From an uncultured Acidimicrobiales bacterium (GTDB lineage: Bacteria > Actinomycetota > Acidimicrobiia > Acidimicrobiales > SZUA-35), in contig CAKZXA010000018.1 in NCBI GenBank assembly GCA_937922045.1, forward strand, positions 1-38,278: a DNA stretch of 38,278 bases, written 5' to 3'. The translations under genes were made by a program, and so were the position numbers. This document shows, piece by piece, positions 1-8,330 of the stretch. Position 1 is the first letter of the stretch; each line of letters begins with the position of its first letter. A model generated the notes under the pieces. The model did no database searches, was not told where the DNA came from, and worked only from the letters and a program-made list of their open reading frames with translations.

Positions 1-418
<418 letters not shown>

Positions 419-425
419 AGAACCT

Positions 426-525
426 GTTAGATTCTGGGAAGAATCTAACGTTGATCCGTTGCTGAGTCGTGAATGCCAATCCACACTCAGCGGCCTTGTC
501 CGAAAAGGAAATCGGTTTCAAGGCC
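426..525 (-). promoter_or_regulatory. rRNA leader with three consecutive hairpins
   Basis: Three inverted repeats lie almost end to end just upstream of the 16S 5' end. The first, 426-449, is a perfect 10-bp stem (GTTAGATTCT with its complement) around a 4-nt loop, ending about 8 nt before mature 16S. The second, 461-491, has a 7-bp stem (GCTGAGT/ACTCAGC) plus three inner pairs. The third, 492-525, has a 7-bp stem (GGCCTTG/CAAGGCC) enclosing CCGA/TCGG. They are seen directly. Leader structures of this kind usually serve pre-rRNA processing and antitermination; that role is inferred here. Confidence 0.7.
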
Positions 526-568
526 AGGCTTATTTCTTTGGAAGGCCGTGAGGCCTCCCAGTGACGGG

Positions 569-598
569 GTATAAGTACTTGCTCAAGCCGAAGCTCAA
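569..598 (-). promoter_or_regulatory. candidate rRNA promoter P2
   Basis: On the minus strand a TTGAGC hexamer (598 to 593) is followed, after 18 bp, by TTATAC (574 to 569). Transcription would start near 562, giving a leader of about 145 nt that contains all three hairpins. The match to sigma70-type hexamers is reasonable but unproven. Confidence 0.45.
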
Positions 599-685
599 GC
601 ATTGGCTGTACAGATACTCCGCACACGCTGCGTACATCCTCTCTTCCGTTTTCAAGAAGCTGGGAAAGTGATTCCCGTGCCCCGC

Positions 686-715
686 AGTCTAGCGGACCCC
701 CGCACTGAAGTTGAC
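686..715 (-). promoter_or_regulatory. candidate rRNA promoter P1
   Basis: The minus strand carries TAGACT at 691 to 686, the -10 form I recall from mycobacterial rRNA promoters. The best -35 18 bp upstream is a weak TCAACT. It sits at the edge of an imperfect palindrome (711-732, TTGA and CGCTT arms) that could be a regulator site or hairpin. Transcription would begin near 679, giving a leader of about 260 nt. A sequence resembling an actinobacterial BoxA antiterminator (CTTCTTGAAAAC) lies at about 659-648, downstream of this start. Confidence 0.45.
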
Positions 716-962
716 CGCTTTGAAGCGATCAACTTGTTCGAGGGCCAGCGGACGATGCGGGCCTGCCTTAGAGCGGTTCCGGAAGCCTCTGCAACCTTGT
801 CGGTTGTAGTGTTTCCGTGCCGTTGAGGCGAATAACTAGATTAGCTATGCGAGGCTGATCCGACAACCTGCAGACCACGTTTTCTTCAAATTCTTTCGTT
901 GAAGTTTGGACGCCAGCGCCATCGGGTGACGGCGGGGGCACCACGGGCGCCGGAGTGGGTCT
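699..962. other. tyrS-rRNA intergenic spacer without a gene
   Basis: Between the tyrS stop and the P1 region I find no credible coding sequence. Small inverted repeats are present at 792-806 (CAACC/GGTTG) and 937-951 (GGCACC/GGCGCC, one wobble pair). Neither is followed by a T-run, so I cannot call a tyrS terminator. Read-through from tyrS into the rRNA operon is possible. Confidence 0.5.
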
Positions 963-2270
963 TCACGAGGGTCCGCCAAAGTCCAGTAGGAACATGGACT
1001 TCTTGCCCTTGCGGATGAGAAGGAAACGGTCGTGTTGGAGGTCAGCACGCGTCGCTACGGTCTCGGAAGAGATCTTGGTGTCGTTGAAGGAAATCCCATT
1101 CTGGTCGAGAAGCCGGCCGGCTTCGCTCTTGGACTTCGCGACACCGCCCTCGACCAACAAGGAGACGAGGTTGTCGTCGACGTCGAGACGCGACCGGTCG
1201 ACGTTGGTCGTTGGAAGCTCGTCGGCCAGGATCTCAAAGGTCATCGCGCTCAATGCCTCGACAGGAGCTCCGCCGAAGACAGCCTCAGACGCTTCTATTG
1301 CACCGCTTGCGGCGTCGACACCATGTACCAGCGAGGTGATCTCTTTGGCCAGACGCTTCTGGCCGAGCCGGACGTGTGGCGCCTCCGCATGCTCGGCGAC
1401 TACAGCATCGACCTCGTCGATCGAAAGGAACGTCAGCCACAGCAGAAGCTTTCGAAGCTCGTCATCCTCCGACTGCATCCAGGTTTGGTAGAAGCGGTAC
1501 GGCGACATCATCGCCGCATCGAGCCAAAGGGTCTCGCCTCCCGCCGTCTTGCCATACTTCGTGCCGTCTTTCCGAACCAGCAAAGGCCACGTTAGAGCGT
1601 GCGCCTTGCCACCGGTCCGTCGGCGGACCAGGTCGACACCTAACGAGATGTTGCCCCATTGATCGGACCCACCGATCTGCATCTCCACACCCTCGTTCTC
1701 GAAGAGCCAGGCGAAATCATTCGCCTGCAGCAGCATGTAGGAGAACTCCGTGAAGGAGATCCCGTCCGCCCCCTCCATACGGTTCTTCACCGATTCCTTG
1801 GCCACCATCTGGTTGACCGTCACGTGCTTGCCTACATCGCGGAGGAAATCGAGAATTGAGACGGAGATCGTCCAGGCCCGGTTATCCAGAAGCTTGGCCG
1901 GGTTTTCGTCGGCCTCGAAATCCACGAACTGGCGCAGTATCGGCACGATGCCAGCCAGATTGGCGGCCAGGGCGTCATCGTCGAGCAAGTTTCGCTCCGA
2001 CGACTTACCTGAAGGATCACCGATCATGCCGGTGGCCCCACCGGCTAGAGGTAGCGGGCGATGTCCTGCTCGTTGGAACCGGGCCAGGGTCAGCAGTCCG
2101 ATGAGGTTACCCACATGCAAACTCTGAGCCGTTGGGTCGAACCCGCAATAGACACTGATCGGGCCCTCCTTCAGCCGCTGAGCCAATGCTTCGAGATCGG
2201 TGGTGTCTTGCATGAGGCCGCGAGCGATCAGATCGTCAAGCAGGTTCGGGTCTGTGGACATATGTCTCAT
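963..2270 (-). CDS. tyrS: tyrosine--tRNA ligase
   Basis: Class I cytosolic aminoacyl-tRNA synthetase charging tRNA-Tyr; 435 aa, close to the usual 400-430. The N-terminal catalytic domain shows the CGFDPTAQSLHVGN stretch with the HVGN form of HIGH, a GGSDQWGN tyrosine-binding segment and KYGKT in place of KMSKS. The last 60 or so residues form an S4-like RNA-binding domain. Two in-frame ATGs exist, at 2270 and 2261. A strong AAGGAG at 2286-2281 is 10 nt from the first and 19 nt from the second, so I choose 2270; the reading frame stays open far upstream but without family similarity. It is followed on the same strand by the rRNA operon. From memory, tyrS is also next to mpg in Mycobacterium. 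Confidence 0.97.
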   Translation of the reverse strand: MRHMSTDPNLLDDLIARGLMQDTTDLEALAQRLKEGPISVYCGFDPTAQSLHVGNLIGLLTLARFQRAGHRPLPLAGGATGMIGDPSGKSSERNLLDDDALAANLAGIVPILRQFVDFEADENPAKLLDNRAWTISVSILDFLRDVGKHVTVNQMVAKESVKNRMEGADGISFTEFSYMLLQANDFAWLFENEGVEMQIGGSDQWGNISLGVDLVRRRTGGKAHALTWPLLVRKDGTKYGKTAGGETLWLDAAMMSPYRFYQTWMQSEDDELRKLLLWLTFLSIDEVDAVVAEHAEAPHVRLGQKRLAKEITSLVHGVDAASGAIEASEAVFGGAPVEALSAMTFEILADELPTTNVDRSRLDVDDNLVSLLVEGGVAKSKSEAGRLLDQNGISFNDTKISSETVATRADLQHDRFLLIRKGKKSMFLLDFGGPS

Positions 2271-2344
2271 CCTACGCCGACTCCTTTTCGGCCACGGTCT
2301 AATTACCCTGGTCACCGACTGCAGCCGACGACGAAGGACCCCCC

Positions 2345-2836
2345 TTGTCCAACCTTGTGAAGTATCTAGCCGGCGCCATCCTCCTCGGCAGCTTCGGGCT
2401 GTGGGTCTACGCCTACGGCTTCGTGGAGCGCTCGACACCAGACGAATGGGACGAGGCCAGCCTTGGAGCCCAAGCCGAAGACATCTGCGCAACGGCAATC
2501 GCCGATGTCGCATCGATGCCGACGGCGCTCGAAGCAGCCGACAGCAAGGCGCGAGCCGAACAGATTCGGGCTAGCACAGCACGGTTGTCGGCGATGGTCG
2601 ACGAGCTTGCCTCGCTGGCACCGGCAACGGAGAACGACGCAAGGATGCATACCGGTTGGATTTCCGACTGGCAAACGTTTATAGCCGATCGCTACAAGTA
2701 CGCAGATGCCATCTCCGAGGACCCCGACGCACAGCTTCTACTCACCGCCATCGGTCCCGAACGGCTGGATCGCCGCCTCACCCGCTTCGCCGACACCAAC
2801 AAAATGTATTCCTGCGTGGCACCAACCGACGTCTAG
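2345..2836 (+). CDS. uncharacterised membrane-anchored protein
   Basis: 163 aa, divergent from tyrS. It starts with TTG (2345) behind AAGGA at about 2333; a GTG at 2357 is an alternative. One N-terminal hydrophobic segment (about residues 8-26) looks like an uncleaved signal anchor. The rest is hydrophilic, Ala/Asp/Glu-rich and probably helical outside the membrane. Two cysteines, in DICATA (about residue 49) and MYSCVAP (about 157), near the two ends of the soluble part, could form an extracytoplasmic disulfide. I do not recognise a family. Codon use and the absence of competing ORFs support a real gene. It ends 59 bp before the convergent Nudix gene. Confidence 0.75.
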   Translation: MSNLVKYLAGAILLGSFGLWVYAYGFVERSTPDEWDEASLGAQAEDICATAIADVASMPTALEAADSKARAEQIRASTARLSAMVDELASLAPATENDARMHTGWISDWQTFIADRYKYADAISEDPDAQLLLTAIGPERLDRRLTRFADTNKMYSCVAPTDV

Positions 2837-2895
2837 CAGCATTTTCAGGCAGTTTGGCTCAGGCAGTTCAGCTCAGGCCGATCTGCATCGGGTGA

Positions 2896-3561
2896 CTACC
2901 AGAGACCAAGCTCGCGGCAAACGTCAAAGCCACGCTGCGCCGTGCGGCCAAGCGAAGAATCTGGACCACTCACCATCGGGTCGCCTTCGTCGAACCAGCG
3001 AGCCCCCTTCGTTTCAGCATTCGGCGCCTCGATGGCATGGGGGGCGCACAGAAGCACGAAGCGAAGATCGAGGTGGAGATGTTCGGGCTCGTTCGGACGC
3101 TCCGGGATTACGTGAATGTCTACATCGATGGCAGGGCTGATCACCCGTAGCCCGGTAAGACCGGTCTCCTCCCTTACCTCCTTCATGGCTACACCAGCGA
3201 GGTTGCCATCACCATCGGCGTGACCACCGGGCTGAAGCCAGAGATCCAGCTTTCGATGATGGATGAGCAGGGTTTGGCGTCTGGCGGGGTCGATGACGAG
3301 GCCCGAACCGGTGAGATGCCCTTGCGGACAGCTCCGGTGAAGGGCGTCGGCATGCTTCGCACAAAACGCTAGAACTCGATCGCGATCCTGTACCGCTTCC
3401 TCGTCGACCAGGGCAGCTGCATGCAGCTGGCCCATCGCGGCCTCGAGATCGTCGATCGCGATCGCTAGATCAGGGCTGTCCGCTGGCAAAATTTGGTAGA
3501 TCACAGACCGAGCATCGTAGTCGTTCCTGTTCCCATCATCAGCCTCGATCTCGACCCTCAT
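2896..3561 (-). CDS. Nudix hydrolase family protein with altered Nudix box
   Basis: 221 aa. A Nudix domain begins at about residue 85: GSGLVIDP, then LWLQPGGHADGDGN and KEVREETGL. The consensus GX5EX7REUXEEXGU is matched except that the first Glu is Gly (GHADGDG, where related proteins have GHADGDE), and the Arg of REU is Lys. The EVREE cluster that binds Mg is intact, so activity is likely retained. The substrate is unknown; Nudix enzymes hydrolyse nucleoside diphosphates linked to another moiety. The first 80 residues are a helical extension rich in Asp/Glu/Ala. The start (ATG 3561) overlaps the end of the glycosylase gene by 23 bp, implying co-transcription and a possible nucleotide-pool role beside a DNA-repair gene. 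Confidence 0.85.
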   Translation of the reverse strand: MRVEIEADDGNRNDYDARSVIYQILPADSPDLAIAIDDLEAAMGQLHAAALVDEEAVQDRDRVLAFCAKHADALHRSCPQGHLTGSGLVIDPARRQTLLIHHRKLDLWLQPGGHADGDGNLAGVAMKEVREETGLTGLRVISPAIDVDIHVIPERPNEPEHLHLDLRFVLLCAPHAIEAPNAETKGARWFDEGDPMVSGPDSSLGRTAQRGFDVCRELGLW

Positions 3562-4201
3562 CGGGCATTGTGAACGCCACCGCCGGCACGGGACGGCTCA
3601 CATGCTGGTTCCCACCAACCGCAAAACGCCATCGACGCTCCGTGGCTTTCGAGATGCCGATACGCGGTCCACAGACGAGCCGCATCTCCGAGTCCTTGTC
3701 CTGACACCCAAACAGAGCAACCTCGGACGAACCAAAGAGAAAGGACCCATTGTGCTCACCGCCGATCCCAAGCGCGGCACACAGCTTGCCGGGACCGGAA
3801 GCGAGATCTCGATCCCGACGAGCCTTCGGACGTCGCTCCCACATTTCCTCGACGCCCATGATGGGCTCGACACCGCGAATGAGCACCGCCCCCGCCGCCT
3901 CTGGCTCACCGCAGACTACATTCGCGCACCAGTGCATGCCATAGCTGCGGTAGACATAGAGATACCCGGGCGGGCCGAACATGATGCGGTTGCGATCGGT
4001 GCCCCGTCCTGATGCATGGCTGGCCGGATCGTTGCCTGCCTCGTATGCCTCGACTTCGACGATGCGGCCGGCGCAGGAGGGCGCCCCTTCGGGATCGAGC
4101 ATCGCCAGCGTGCAGCCAAGCAAGCGAGGGGCCACCACCGAAGCGCGATCGACAAGGAAGTCGAAGTCCTCAGGCAGTTCTCCCTCTACGTTGCCTTCCA
4201 T
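3539..4201 (-). CDS. 3-methyladenine DNA glycosylase (AAG/MPG family)
   Basis: 220 aa. The mammalian-type alkyladenine glycosylase family removes 3-methyladenine and related damaged purines to start base excision repair. The diagnostic IVEVEAYEAG with DPASHA is present near residues 44-60; the Glu in VEAY is the catalytic base position. GPPGYLYVYRSYGMHWCANVV and ASGPGKL follow as in the family. The ATG at 4201 is preceded by a GGAGGGGAG Shine-Dalgarno; the reading frame continues 18 codons upstream into argH without family similarity. It begins 19 bp after the argH stop and is probably the distal part of the arg transcript. I recall mpg also lying near tyrS in Mycobacterium. Confidence 0.93.
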   Translation of the reverse strand: MEGNVEGELPEDFDFLVDRASVVAPRLLGCTLAMLDPEGAPSCAGRIVEVEAYEAGNDPASHASGRGTDRNRIMFGPPGYLYVYRSYGMHWCANVVCGEPEAAGAVLIRGVEPIMGVEEMWERRPKARRDRDLASGPGKLCAALGIGGEHNGSFLFGSSEVALFGCQDKDSEMRLVCGPRIGISKATERRWRFAVGGNQHVSRPVPAVAFTMPDEGRDRG

Positions 4202-4220
4202 CGCTCCCCTCCCCCGTGCT

Positions 4221-5630
4221 CTAAACGGCGCCCTCGACCAAGCGGACCAGCCCACCCACCCGTGAGCGGTCCTCAGCGACCTGCTCAGCCAAGGCCGTCA
4301 GCTGCTGGGCGACCGGGCCAAAGCCGGCGCCTCCCGGGCTCTGACGGCGGCGCAGGGCGGCGCCAGGCTCGAAGAGAGCATCGACCTCGGGCCCGAAACG
4401 GTCATCGCCGGCCACCAGGTCCGACAAAGAGGAACCGTCGGCCAGATGGCGTTGAACCAGCTCGGCCACGATGGCGTGGGCCTGTCGAAATGGAACGCCA
4501 CCCTCCACCAGGATCTCGGCCAAGTCTGTGGCCAACGACGTCTGATCCGACGCAGCGTTCTCCATCACGTCGGTCCGGAACGTGACCGTGTCGATCATCC
4601 CTCCAATGGCGAGCAGAGCCAGGGTGACCTGATCGACAGAATCGAACAAGGCCTCCTTGTCCTCCTGGAGATCACGGTTGTATGCGAGCGGTAGACCCTT
4701 CAAGGTGGCCAACAAGCCCGTGAGGTTACCGATCAGGCGGCCAGACTTACCACGGGTCAGTTCCGCAATGTCGGCGTTCTTCTTCTGGGGCATCATCGAG
4801 CTGCCGGTGGCGTAGGCGTCATCCAAGACGATGAATCCGAACTCCGACGACGACCACAGCACGAACTCTTCCCCTATCCGGCTGAGGTGTATGCCGATCA
4901 TGGCCACCGCGAACAAGGCTTCAGCGACGAAGTCTCGATCGCTGGTGACATCGAGCGAGTTCTGGAAAACTTGACCGAAGTTGAGATCACGAGCCGTGTC
5001 CGCCGGAACGAGGGGCAAGGAGCTACCAGCGAGAGCCCCCGCTCCAAGCGGCGATACGTCGGCCCGGTTCCAGGCCGCCAGCAGCCGATCGATGTCGCGA
5101 CTGAACGACCACGCATGGGCGGCTAGATGGTGAGCCAGAGGCACCGGCTGGGCACGCTGGAGGTGGGTATAGCCGGGCAGATACGCCTCGCCGACGTCTG
5201 TCGCTCGCCGGAGCAAGACCGACTCCAGCTCAGCGACCCCAAGCGCCAGTTCGGCCAGCGCATCTCGTACCCAGAGCCGAAAGGCGGTGGCCACCTGATC
5301 GTTGCGGCTCCGACCGGTGTGGATCTTTGCACCGGCTTCACCAGCCAATTCTGTCGCTCGACGCTCGATGACCGTGTGGATGTCCTCGTCGGTCGGGTTG
5401 AAGGCCACCGAGCCCTCGGCAAACTCGACGGCAGCCTGATCCAAGGCGGTCAGAATCGCCTCGGTCTCACCCTCGGTCAAGAGGCCAATTCGTTGGAGGC
5501 CCCGAACGTGAGCCTTCGTCCCGAGGATGTCGTGCTGGGCCATCCGTTGATCGAACGACAGGCTCTCGGTGAAGGCCAGCAAGGCCTCCGAAGGACCGCT
5601 TGCGAACCGGCCGTGCCACAGGGTGCTCAC
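4221..5630 (-). CDS. argH: argininosuccinate lyase
   Basis: Last step of arginine synthesis: argininosuccinate to arginine and fumarate. 469 aa, normal length for the fumarase/aspartase superfamily. The signature loop [12 protein letters not shown] holds the catalytic Ser; [12 protein letters not shown] and the YTHLQRAQP segment are also present. The start is GTG at 5630, overlapping the argG TGA in a GTGA tetranucleotide, a classic translational-coupling arrangement. Cytosolic homotetramer in this family. Confidence 0.97.
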   Translation of the reverse strand: MSTLWHGRFASGPSEALLAFTESLSFDQRMAQHDILGTKAHVRGLQRIGLLTEGETEAILTALDQAAVEFAEGSVAFNPTDEDIHTVIERRATELAGEAGAKIHTGRSRNDQVATAFRLWVRDALAELALGVAELESVLLRRATDVGEAYLPGYTHLQRAQPVPLAHHLAAHAWSFSRDIDRLLAAWNRADVSPLGAGALAGSSLPLVPADTARDLNFGQVFQNSLDVTSDRDFVAEALFAVAMIGIHLSRIGEEFVLWSSSEFGFIVLDDAYATGSSMMPQKKNADIAELTRGKSGRLIGNLTGLLATLKGLPLAYNRDLQEDKEALFDSVDQVTLALLAIGGMIDTVTFRTDVMENAASDQTSLATDLAEILVEGGVPFRQAHAIVAELVQRHLADGSSLSDLVAGDDRFGPEVDALFEPGAALRRRQSPGGAGFGPVAQQLTALAEQVAEDRSRVGGLVRLVEGAV

Positions 5631-6853
5631 AACGATGGCCCCCGCTTGGCCGCCAGGTTGCGCAGACGGAGTGCATTGAGTTTGATGAAACCCTCTGCAT
5701 CAGCCTGGTTGTAGGCGCCGCCATCATCTTCGAAAGTGGCGATGTTTTCATCGAACAAGGAGTCGTCTGAGCGTCGCCCGACCACGTCGACGTTGCCCTT
5801 GTAGAGCTTGAGCCGAACCGTGCCGTTCACGCTCTGCTGGCTCCAGTCGATCGCTGTCTGCAGCATTTGGCGTTCAGGGCTCCACCAGTAGCCGTTATAG
5901 ATCAGCGAGGCGTAGCGAGGCATCAATTCATCCTTGAGATGAGCGACTTCCCGGTCGAGGGTGATCGATTCGATAGCCCGATGACCTCGCAACATGATCG
6001 TCCCGCCCGGGGTTTCGTAGGCCCCACGGCTCTTCATTCCCACATAGCGATTCTCAACGATATCGAGGCGACCAACCGCGTTTGCTCCGCCCACCTCGTT
6101 GAGATGGGTGAGCACCTGGGCCGGGCTCATCGCCTGTCCATCGACGGCCACGATGTCTCCGGCCTGGTACTCGAGCTCAAGGTAGGTCGCCTCGTTGGGC
6201 GCAGCCTCGGGTGAAACCGACCAGCGCCACATCTCCGCCGGTGGTTCGGTCCAAGGGTTCTCCAGCGGACCGCCCTCATAGGAGATATGGAGCAGGTTCG
6301 CGTCCGTCGAAAAGGGCGACTTGGCTCCCCTGGACATCTCGATCGGAATGTCGTGCTCGGCAGCATAAGCCAGAAGCCGTTCTCGACTCATCAGGTCCCA
6401 CTCACGCCAGGGAGCGATCACCTTGATGTCGGGGTTTAGTGCGTAGGCTCCAAGCTCAAAACGTACCTGGTCGTTGCCCTTGCCGGTGGCACCGTGACTG
6501 ATGGCATCGGCGTTCTGCTCGTTGGCGATCTCGACGAGGCGCTTGGCGATCAGCGGCCGAGCAATCGATGTGCCCAGCAGATATTCGCCCTCATAAATCG
6601 TGTTGGCCCGAAACATCGGAAAGACAAAGTCGCCGACAAACTCCTCCCTCAGATCGTCGATGTAGATCGACGACTCCGGGATGCCCATAGCGAGCGCCTT
6701 CGTTCGAGCCGGTTGCAGTTCTTCTCCCTGGCCGAGGTCGGCGGTGAAGGTGACGACCTCGCACTCGTAGGTGTCCTGCAGCCATCGAAGGATCACCGAG
6801 GTGTCGAGACCACCGGAATAGGCAAGAACGACCTTGTTGACCTTTTCTGTCAT
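5627..6853 (-). CDS. argG: argininosuccinate synthase
   Basis: Joins citrulline and aspartate using ATP. 408 aa. The N-terminal PP-loop [10 protein letters not shown] binds [16 protein letters not shown] and [17 protein letters not shown] are family hallmarks. The start is ATG 6853 behind AAAGG; the frame continues 16 codons upstream but those residues do not match the family, whose members begin a few residues before [10 protein letters not shown] 66-bp gap separates it from the argR stop. Its stop overlaps the argH start by 4 nt. Confidence 0.97.
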   Translation of the reverse strand: MTEKVNKVVLAYSGGLDTSVILRWLQDTYECEVVTFTADLGQGEELQPARTKALAMGIPESSIYIDDLREEFVGDFVFPMFRANTIYEGEYLLGTSIARPLIAKRLVEIANEQNADAISHGATGKGNDQVRFELGAYALNPDIKVIAPWREWDLMSRERLLAYAAEHDIPIEMSRGAKSPFSTDANLLHISYEGGPLENPWTEPPAEMWRWSVSPEAAPNEATYLELEYQAGDIVAVDGQAMSPAQVLTHLNEVGGANAVGRLDIVENRYVGMKSRGAYETPGGTIMLRGHRAIESITLDREVAHLKDELMPRYASLIYNGYWWSPERQMLQTAIDWSQQSVNGTVRLKLYKGNVDVVGRRSDDSLFDENIATFEDDGGAYNQADAEGFIKLNALRLRNLAAKRGPSL

Positions 6854-6919
6854 GTACGAACCTTTCTTCAGACCGGCCGCGTGACCAGGTCCACTCATCA
6901 AGATCTGTTGGCGACTTGT

Positions 6920-7393
6920 TTACCGAGCTTCAGCGAATCCGGCGAGATCGGTGAGGGTCGCAGCCAAGGCTTCGCCCTTTCGCTCCACCGCAATCGCGAG
7001 CAGCGTATCGTCGCCAGCGACGGTGCCGAGCAGGTCGGGCTGAGCCGAGCGATCGAGGGCTGAGGCCACGACGTGGGCCGAGCCTGGAGGAGTTCGCAGG
7101 AGAACCAGATCACCGGAACGAGACACGTCGACAAGCCACTCGCCCAAGACCCGACGCAAATGCTCGCTTGGAGCGATCTGTTCTGAAGGGAGCTCGGGGA
7201 TGGCGTAGACGCTCGATCCGCCCGATACCCGCACCTTGATGGCTCCCAGTTCTTCGAGATCACGCGAAACGGTGGCCTGCGTTGCCCTAATACCGGCCTC
7301 GCCGAGGAGCTCGACGAGATGGGTCTGACTGACCACTGCCTCATCGGCCAGAACTTGGGCGATGCGGTGCTGGCGTTGGACCTTGCTAGCCAT
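6920..7393 (-). CDS. argR: arginine repressor ArgR
   Basis: 157 aa DNA-binding repressor of arginine genes, hexameric with arginine in the known family. The N-terminal winged helix contains SQTHLVELL and ATQATVSRDLEELGAIKV, the recognition-helix signature. The C-terminal domain has LLGTVAGDDTLLAIA, the GTxAGDDT motif where arginine binds. The chosen ATG (7393) overlaps the end of argF by 8 bp. An upstream in-frame ATG at 7417 would add 8 residues not typical of the family. Its place inside the operon gives autoregulation through the site in front of argC (11635-11648). Confidence 0.95.
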   Translation of the reverse strand: MASKVQRQHRIAQVLADEAVVSQTHLVELLGEAGIRATQATVSRDLEELGAIKVRVSGGSSVYAIPELPSEQIAPSEHLRRVLGEWLVDVSRSGDLVLLRTPPGSAHVVASALDRSAQPDLLGTVAGDDTLLAIAVERKGEALAATLTDLAGFAEAR

Positions 7394-8330
7394 CGATTCC
7401 ACCGGCTGCGTCTTCATCTGGGAGCGGCAAGGTGTGTCCCGAAAGCCAGGCCAACACAGCTCGAACCGCATTCAAACGATTGGCCGCCTGTTGCCAGATC
7501 CGGCTGCGATCGCCGTCGAGCACAGCAGCCGAAACTTCCTCATCACGGTGGGCGGGCAGGCAATGCATGAAGATGGCGTCCGGGTTGGCGTCCATTACCG
7601 TCTCGTTTACTTGGTAACCCTCAAAGCGTTGGAAACGCTCCTCCCGTTCGTTCTCCTGGCCCATCGATACCCACGTATCGGTGTAGATCACGTCCACATC
7701 GACGACCTCGGTCAGGTTGGGGACGGTCGCCACCTCACATCCCGACGCAGCAATCCGATCCTTGTCGGCTTCGCTGAAACCGTCTTGGGGAGGGCTGGCG
7801 ACAACGACGCTGCCTCCGAGCATCCCGACGGCCAAGGCCAATGATCTCGTCACGTTGTTGGCATCGCCGACATAGGCGACACGTCGACCGTCGATACGGC
7901 CGTACTCGGCTTCGATCGTGAGCACATCGGCTATGGCCTGGAGCGGGTGAGCCTCGTCTGACAAAAGGTTGACGACCGGCATGACGCCGACCGAAGCCAT
8001 CCGCTCGAGCACGCTATGGCTGAATACCCGGCCGCAGAAAACACTGTGGTAACCGGCCATCGTCCGAATCAGGTCTTCGGCTGTCTCGCGTTTGTCGACC
8101 TGGACCTCGGCATCGGTGATGTAAACCGGGTGTCCACCGAGTTGGATGGTCGCCACCTCCGTCGAGTTGCGGGTGCGCGCCGACGGCTTCGCGAAGTAGC
8201 AAGCTACACCCTGACGAAGCAAGCTGTCGTCGAGCTTCTCGGGCGGCAGTTTCGCCAGCTCGACGAGACCTCGTAGCTCGCTAGCGCTGAGATCGTCGAT
8301 CTCCAAAAGGTGTCGCAATGACCCGCTCAT
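7386..8330 (-). CDS. argF: ornithine carbamoyltransferase
   Basis: Carbamoyl phosphate plus ornithine to citrulline; 314 aa. The carbamoyl-phosphate loop reads FAKPSARTRNSTEVA (Ser-Ala-Arg-Thr-Arg where most have STRTR). HPLQAIADVLT and the catalytic HCLPAHR are present. The ATG at 8330 overlaps the argD stop in ATGA. The Thr-to-Ala change (S-A-R-T-R) is a known variation, so I expect a functional enzyme. Confidence 0.96.
   Translation of the reverse strand: MSGSLRHLLEIDDLSASELRGLVELAKLPPEKLDDSLLRQGVACYFAKPSARTRNSTEVATIQLGGHPVYITDAEVQVDKRETAEDLIRTMAGYHSVFCGRVFSHSVLERMASVGVMPVVNLLSDEAHPLQAIADVLTIEAEYGRIDGRRVAYVGDANNVTRSLALAVGMLGGSVVVASPPQDGFSEADKDRIAASGCEVATVPNLTEVVDVDVIYTDTWVSMGQENEREERFQRFEGYQVNETVMDANPDAIFMHCLPAHRDEEVSAAVLDGDRSRIWQQAANRLNAVRAVLAWLSGHTLPLPDEDAAGGIDG

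Noticed and set aside
602-826. Plus-strand ORF of 74 codons in the rRNA leader
   Set aside because: It lies antisense to the promoter region, has no Shine-Dalgarno and no recognisable protein.
963-1595. Plus-strand ORFs opposite tyrS
   Set aside because: Antisense shadows of a clear synthetase gene.
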